A stretch of 64,000 bases of DNA from positions 1 to 64,000 of the forward strand of contig JAMKCH010079332.1 in the NCBI GenBank assembly GCA_023653785.1, in the 5' to 3' direction. Both the position numbers and the translations under genes were made by a program. Below are positions 58,265-64,000 of this stretch, one piece after another. The first letter of the stretch is position 1; each line of letters begins with the position of its first letter. The notes beneath the pieces were generated by a model that was not told where the DNA came from, ran no database searches, and was given only the letters and a program-made list of their open reading frames with translations. Origin of the DNA: Ophioderma brevispina. Taxonomy: Eukaryota; Echinodermata; Ophiuroidea; Amphilepidida; Ophiodermatidae.

Positions 58265-58440
58265 ACAAATACGAAAATACATTTTTGTAAACACAAGTTG
58301 GAACCCGGGTCATGAAGTAGTGCAATGGTGCAATACCCGAATTTAGAAAATTTTGCTACACAATGCATTTGTTTTGTCTGTCGAACTCTGTATTGCGAGG
58401 GACAGTGCTCTACCAACTGAGATATTCAGCCCTTACGTTG
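58265..58440 (-). repeat. tRNA-like SINE copy 1
   Basis: Minus strand: GGGCTGAATATCTCAGTTGG with box A and AGAGCACTGTCCCTCGCAAT like a tRNA 5' half, then about 90 bp of other sequence, then ATGACCCGGGTTCCAACTTG resembling box B and the T arm. Similar over its length to 58540-58740. Confidence 0.45.
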
Positions 58441-58539
58441 GAATTGGTCCATAAAAGCAAAGGTCATTTTTGTACTGTTAATCAACAAACGTATGATAAT
58501 GGCAGACGTTATTGATGCAATGTATAAATTTGTATTAAC

Positions 58540-58740
58540 CTCAAGAAAGGAGATTATACACACAAGTTGCAACCGAGTCATGAAGTAATGCAATAGTGCA
58601 ATTACCCTATGAACAACAATTATGCTACACAATGTATTCTTTTAAATGTTTATTTGCTTGTAGAACTCTAAATTGCGAGACCAGTGCTCTACCAAATTTT
58701 TTTTTTCTGAGCTATTCGGCCGTTCCGTGGGATTGATCCT
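58540..58740 (-). repeat. tRNA-like SINE copy 2
   Basis: Same layout as copy 1: GGCCGAATAGCTCAG, then an inserted A run on this strand (T on plus, 58701-58709), then GGTAGAGCACTGGTCTCGCA, TTGTGTAGCAxAATT, TGCACTATTGCATTACTTCA and GACTCGGTTGCAACTTGTGT. The head-to-tail pairing of the two copies suggests a tandem duplication. Confidence 0.45.
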
Positions 58741-58765
58741 AAACCAACATCTTTACTCTAATCAG

Positions 58766-60338
58766 TATATACACTGTTGCTCATAAAGTGGAAGAAAATA
58801 GTTTACAACGATTTATGGAAGGATTATTACATGACGAGATTTATGAATCTATGATGTATATCGCCACACTTACTTGATTGATTCCGGATTGATCAGTCTC
58901 TTCCGAAACATATCACCATCAACTTAGTCCACAATTAACCCTTTACGAACTGAGTCCTTAGCCTGAACGTTTTTTTTTTTTAATTTCATGCATCGAAATG
59001 TTAAATAGTACAGTTTCAAATGTCAATCATTCACTAATATCGAATATGGCCCCACACTGGCATGAATCAGTGCGTGAAGATGTCGCGGCATACTGTCCAC
59101 AGGTTGTTTATGATGTTTATGGGCAGAGCTTCCCACTATCGGTCAGAGCCTGAGCTACTCCTGTAGAATTTGAGGAAAATTGTCCTTGTCATTGGAATTG
59201 CCTTGTCTAAGGCTTTATGTAGAGAGGCATGTTTTGTTCGATTTTCGGGTCATATCAGGTCAGCAAGCAGGCCATAGTAGCTGCTCCACCCCCTCTGCAT
59301 CAAGGACATTTTCTCAGTTAAATCGGCCCTGTGCGGCGTGCGTTGTCTTTGCAGCTGAAAATTGTTGCATAAACCCTTCTACATGTAGCAGGCAGTGGTT
59401 TTACAGAATGTCCAGGTACACACGACGGCGTTCATGTTTCACCTGGCCCACCGGGACGTTTTTCCTCCATAATGCTTACCGACCAATAGCATCACTTAGC
59501 CGTCACCCCCTTGGTCGATTCCTGAATAACAGTCATCTCGGAAGTTCTAACCCCGTAATCGACGAAACCTTTTGTTTTCCATCTTGACAGTCAAGGATGT
59601 AGCGGATGAATAAACTCAACATTTCGCCAGTGTAATCTTCTGTGCTCCCAATCACAGCGAGGTCGAGCAATTCTGTGATGAACGGTTAGCGTGGACATTT
59701 GGCATTCATCTTGCTCGGTAACCCATGTTGAAGCTATCTCCGATATTTTTACAGTTGGAGGGAAAAATTGATTCCCAAGGGGTTTCTCCACAACGACGAG
59801 ACGGCTCGTTGGCATTTTCCGGCGCGAAGGCATAAATGAAGCAGTCGGTGGTCATCTCGTCTGGTAGTCAATCGTGATCGTCCTGGAGAATTTCGTGACC
59901 TACAAAATTACCCACCTCTCGATGCTGTCTGAGGATTTTACAGAACGTACTCTGCGATAACCCGAGGAAATCAGCGACTCTTGCTTGTTTGTATCCTTCC
60001 GTCGGAGTGCAAGCATTTTTCGGCGTATTGACGGGCGTTGGACGAGGCATAACCTAGGGAACCTCTGTGGCAGTTTTGTTGTAATGGTTAACCAACTTTG
60101 AAAAAACGTGGAGAACAGAAAGGGAAGAAACAACAAAGGTCTGGCATTTTATAGTTCCAAATAAAAGGCAATGTCAAAATTCACTCACCTGGGTAGTGGG
60201 GACTCATTATGTAATCAATCACATCACATCACATTATGATTACTGAGACGTTCATCTAGAAATACGTTTAAGATTGGGTCTGAAAAAAAAAAAAGATTAT
60301 TCCATCTTTTTGAGCAATTAGTCTATATACAGTTGGAC
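58766..60338 (-). mobile_element. Tc1-like transposon copy, near full length
   Basis: The ends are inverted: left (plus) GTATATACACTGTTGCTCAT and TAAAGTGGAA; right (read on minus) GTATATAGACTAATTGCTCA and AAAAGATGGAA. So about 30-bp terminal repeats with several changes, with TA at the edges. Length about 1.57 kb and transposase on the minus strand. It shares the transposase and 3' untranslated sequence with the truncated copy at 1003-1821, which shows how much the latter lacks on each side. Confidence 0.8.
59090..60050 (-). pseudogene. Tc1-like transposase relic with N-terminal HTH
   Basis: Minus strand. The N terminus MPRPTPVNTPKNACTPTEGY begins at 60050. A helix-turn-helix segment ARVADFLGLSQSTFCKILRQ follows (about 59984-59925), the paired-like DNA-binding part. 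Then comes STLTVHHRIARPRCDWEHRR (59700-59640), and WRNVEF, which has lost the first catalytic Asp. Frame-broken pieces of the DDE domain follow (WPAC, DMT) down to VDSMPRHLHALIHA (about 59110-59065). Many stops; inactive. Confidence 0.8.
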
Positions 60339-60919
60339 ACAAGAAGTTCAAAATTTGAAAGTTTTCGAAATATACAAAACATATGCAAAACCAACATGTT
60401 GGTTTCTGTGTAGTAACCAACGCACGAATCTGTGCTTTTTAATTTTACGCAAATAGCGTTTCGGACTGAATGAGTGCGTAAGCTACTTGCCAATATTAAT
60501 TCGATTACATAGCAGGGGCCTGTAGTGAAAGAGTGTGCGCTTCGGTAAAAGGTGAATTTTTGTACACAAGAACTTTAGGACATGAAAGCCCTAAAATTGA
60601 TGGAGCACTTGCCAACCCCACTAATGGACCCCAGCGTGGGTTTCAAGGTTATACAGGGGTCAAAATTTTTAAATACTCAAAATCATGTTGAAAACAACAC
60701 ATGACACTATTCTCAGATTACAATGATTTAAAAAAAAGGTATGGTTGGGCACTATCTATGGCTTATCGTCGGGTTATGGGGTAAAAACTGTAAAATGGTG
60801 AAAAAAAAATCAATTTGGGGTGTACTTGGGTCAAAAGTTGAAAGTTGCTTGATTCAGGTAGAATTGGGGCCAATGTTCCTAGCTTAAATGATTATTTATT
60901 GCGGACGAACTTGCTTTGA
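60339..60919. other. No recognisable gene
   Basis: Short AT-rich stretch between the Tc1-like copy and a LINE relic. Confidence 0.45.
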
Positions 60920-61800
60920 TGAGTGACACTATATTGGTCTCCAAAACCAGCTGAACATTTAAGCGAGTACTGCCAAAATTGGAAGCTCATCGTGAATATT
61001 AGCAAGACTAAAATCATGGTGTTTAAACGTGGAGGTCATTTGAAGCGAATCGAAAAATGGTTCTATGATAATGTACAGCTTGAAGTAGTGAATTCTTTTA
61101 CGTATCTAGGTGTGACATTATTTCAAATGGTAGTTGGATGAAAGCTAAAGAGCCACACTCTTGCTAAAGGAAACAAAGTCTCATTTGCATTTAAACATTT
61201 TAGATCCAAATTGGTCGTCTTCCTACCGATGTTATGTTTAAGGGATTGACTCTAAGATTCTTCCCATTTTGTCGTTTGGATGTGAATTGGGTTACATCAG
61301 AGTTACTGATTCACGAGCAAACTACAGTTAAAAATTTTGCAGACATATTTTGGGCATACCTGTACTGCACAATCCCCGGGGAACTAGGGCGATCAGTCTA
61401 CACATAACATATATAGTAGAGTTATAAGTATTGGTTGCGTCTTTTCATGAGATTGTAGAATAGAGCCATTTAACAGTGCTATAAAGTTCAATACAATAGA
61501 GCGGAAAATATGGTAAGGGGTTGGGCCTTAGATGTAAAAAATACACTCTTAACCAAGGGTTTTGGCGGAAGTGTGGGTTGGCGCAAAGCGTTGCCAAATA
61601 TGGTGCTTTTATGTCCTTATTCAAACAAAAGGTGTCAGGATATCACATATACAAACAGCTTTGACCGAGTCATTGCAACTTATCAAAACTGCAGTTGAGC
61701 GAAATCGATATATTCCACCATATTTTGCAAATTCATCCAAATCTAGCAAAATATTAAAGCTATAGTTAAATCAAACTAAGGCGTGAACTCAAATTAATCT
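60920..61800 (+). pseudogene. LINE reverse transcriptase C-terminal relic
   Basis: The plus strand reads LSEYCQNWKLIVNISKTKIM (60956-61018), VFKRGG, then EVVNSFTYLGVTL (about 61084-61122), the block after the catalytic site in many LINEs. After frameshifts come thumb and downstream pieces: SYSIE-like sequence, GHTCTA, WALDVKNTLLTKGFGGSVGW (about 61515-61580) and YTNSFDRVIATYQNCS (about 61645-61698), then a PPYFANSS end (about 61719). The YADD box itself is missing upstream. A different family from copies A and B. An A run at about 61935 may mark its tail. Confidence 0.75.
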
Positions 61801-62789
61801 CTGACACAAATATCTATACCATGCATGTAGTAAACGTAATGTTGTCAGACACAATTGATTTTGTGACTATTGTATTGATAGGCCCGGTGGACTATCGATA
61901 TATCGTAATAAATCTTTCTTTGCGAGAGAACTGCAAAAAAAAAAAAAAAAAGACTGAAATATGGTTGCCTTATCTGTCATCTTAGTTTCACGTTATCCAA
62001 CAAAATAGGGCAGGTCACTAGAACCAATAGGTTGCCAAACTGCTAACTTTATTCGACATTTTGGTTACTAACCAAAACACGTAGATAGTCAAAACCATCC
62101 TATATTTCCTTCATAAGTGAACGTTTTAAAAGAATTGGAGCACCTTTAAAATTTTTGACCCCTGTTTTTTTTTTAATTTTTCTTTTTCAACATGTTTTTA
62201 CAGTCATTTTCCCATAATTGCTAAAACTTTAAGTCATAGATATACCATTTTTGGAATCCTTGTAACCAGGACAAAAATCTGGTGTGCTTTTACCCACAAT
62301 CGAACATTTTAATATTTACCCTGTGTAACCTTGGGAGTGTGGTAGTCTCCATCATGTTTTTTATGTATAAAGTAACTTGTGTATAAACATTCAAAATTTT
62401 GATCTATATTTGCACACTCAATGAGATCTGCCACCTTACAGTCCCCGATACTCTGATTTAGCGACTCGCCCTGACTGTGCCGTTAATAGGTACACACACA
62501 AATTCCTCCTCACAAGGTTAGAACGCTGAAATTCGAATGATTTGGAACGTCAGGGCAGACGAAGTCATCGATCACTGGATGCTCCTTTAACATATATCCA
62601 CCGACGGTTAGTACTTCTGGCAAGAGCAACTGACATGATTTGCATAATTCATAAAAATAAGTCATGCAGAATCGTGACTTAATTTGAGTGAGTTTTCAAA
62701 GGCGATTTTCAAATCTGGCTTCATGGTATACTTCACTACTGTCATGTGTATTTATCTCATTGATTTTATCAGAGCGCAAATATTAATAG
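61801..62789. other. No recognisable gene
   Basis: AT-rich spacer between two LINE relics, with an A run at about 61935-61951. Confidence 0.45.
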
Positions 62790-62799
62790 GCTTTTATAT

Positions 62800-63480
62800 T
62801 AAACGGGATGCAAATGCTTGATCTACAAAATCCTTTGATGCCGTCGACCATTCAATTTTTTGTGATTAAGCTTATGGGAGTCGGATCAGTTGGTGTTGGT
62901 TCCGTTCCTATCTCACCAATAGAAATCAGATTGTCAGTATTAATTGGGTTAGTTTAGAACCATTCAACCATCAGTGGTGTGCCCCAAGGCAGTATACTGG
63001 GTCCATTGCTAATTTGTGTTACATAATGTATATCCATTAGGGTTGACTAAGACTGCAAGTTGCCACATTTACACTCTTTTTACACCGTGACCCGACTTTA
63101 ATCTCAACAAAAGCTTGGAAGACTGTAGATCTTGACCAAAAATCGCAACAAATTGTCACACTTCACAAGGGAAAAACAAAATGCTTTATTATTGCCTGAA
63201 AAGGAAAACAAATCTGAATTTGAAGTGCTTATAATGGGCATACTGTTGCTTCCGAAAGTTCTGTGAAGTAACAACTGATCAGTTTGTGCTGTTGAAACCA
63301 TTGCAACAAATATTGGTAAAATGCAATGCCAGATAAAGATTTCTGGTATAGACAAGTAGGGTGTCTAAGTCTTATAATTCTCTGTTCGGTTTTACTGCAG
63401 TGCATCTTTGATTATGTTGCTTCGGCGTGGTGCACAGGCCTGAACAATGATCTGATCAAATTAAAATCAATCAAATCAAC
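62800..63480 (+). pseudogene. LINE reverse transcriptase relic (jockey/CR1/L2-like)
   Basis: Plus strand in shifting frames: SFDAVDHSIF (about 62832-62862, from the LSKAFDxVDH box), GSYLTNRNQIVSI (about 62905-62943), SGVPQGSILGPLL (about 62973-63010), then remnants of the thumb: NGHTVASESSVK (about 63232-63268), RQVGCLSL and LLQCIFDYVASAW with CTGLNNDLIK (63396-63460). The YADD catalytic box has been lost. Motif style is that of the jockey/CR1/L2 group. Roughly one frameshift per 60 bp. Confidence 0.8.
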
Positions 63481-64000
63481 ACTTAATTTATTAAAATTTC
63501 CATAATAACAAATATATAAAGAAACAAGAGGATTGATACAACAATGAAATTATGGAGGAGATGACCAAAAGGCTATAGGCTTGAGGCAGCCACCCCCCCC
63601 CAAAAAAAAAACTTAATTAGTGATCCAACTACGAAAGCCATCATGATAAGGGGGGGTTGTAACAAAACAGACATATGTCCTGGATCCCAAGATAAAACCA
63701 ATGTTACTTAAAGTAAAAAAAAAAAAACAATCAAGGCGGGATCCAGGGAGGGGGCGGAGGGGGCGGCGCGCCCCCGGTTAATTCTGACAAATTCTTGAAA
63801 AAATCTGCCCCACTTTTGAGCTATTTTAGACCAGTTACAGCCTTTCAGTCCCCCCCCCCCCGGTAATTTGACATTTTAAATTTCCGGGAGCCACCATTGA
63901 CAAAGACTCCTATTCTGCACCAGTTGCGTATTCGGAACTAATTTGCTTAAAGCAATAAGGCAAATTTGTGAAGGCGGTCCCAATTTTCAACAAATTTGAT
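63481..64000. other. Homopolymer-rich unassigned sequence
   Basis: May include the 3' untranslated end of the LINE relic. C and A runs near 63592-63611, an A run at 63715-63727, GGGGGCGGCGCGCCCCC at about 63760-63776 (GC-rich palindrome) and a C run at about 63850-63860. No frame of size. Confidence 0.45.

Overview
The window looks like intergenic, repeat-packed DNA from an animal, most likely a marine invertebrate. The base composition is AT-rich. I see no operons, ribosome-binding sites or long bacterial-type reading frames. I recognise remnants of many metazoan transposable-element classes: several non-LTR retrotransposons, a Penelope-like element with a GIY-YIG domain, a DIRS-type tyrosine-recombinase retroelement, Tc1-like transposons, tRNA-derived SINEs and many terminal-inverted-repeat elements. 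I could not fix the phylum; a hemichordate, echinoderm, cephalochordate or lophotrochozoan would all fit. I found no convincing host protein-coding gene, and no intact element either: nearly every coding relic carries frameshifts or stops. The longest recognisable open stretch is a 213-codon piece of a LINE endonuclease.

Layout. 1-8.2 kb: a 5'-truncated Tc1 transposase followed by a 97-base A run, a fold-back element holding four 39-bp palindromes, a LINE reverse-transcriptase relic and a short tandem duplication. 8.27-12.71 kb: a large element (E1) with long inverted arms, holding a nuclease-like gene relic and a truncated DIRS retroelement. 12.7-27.1 kb: mostly unrecognised DNA with a dispersed repeat, a 1.5-kb inverted-repeat element, a 220-bp tandem repeat, and a fold-back element between 179-bp direct repeats. 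27.38-33.14 kb: a second large element (E2) with the same architecture and a relic of the same nuclease-like gene, into which a jockey-type LINE, a TTAA-flanked MITE and two SINEs have inserted. 35.1-37.0 kb: a Penelope-like element between inverted repeats that carry hammerhead-ribozyme-like motifs. 37.5-40.3 kb: a possible third member of the E1/E2 type. 42-53 kb: tandem repeats, a fuller copy of the jockey-type LINE with its endonuclease, and two 212-bp MITEs sharing one TA. 53.7-57.2 kb: a triplicated repeat with a hAT-like MITE, and a LINE relic. 58.2-64 kb: SINE-like copies, a near full-length Tc1 copy on the minus strand, and two more LINE reverse-transcriptase relics.

How the parts relate. 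Comparing copies within the window dates some events in relative order. The TTAA MITE and the SINEs entered LINE copy A after LINE copy A had landed against the nuclease-like gene of E2. The hAT-like MITE is recognised because a paralogous repeat near 14.96 kb preserves the empty site. The point I consider most worth following is that E1 and E2 share three traits: long inverted arms, AAGATGGCCGCC-type motifs spaced about 170 bp apart, and relics of one protein whose motifs run in the order seen in FEN1/XPG flap nucleases. All coordinates were counted by eye from the sequence; element edges may be off by several bases.
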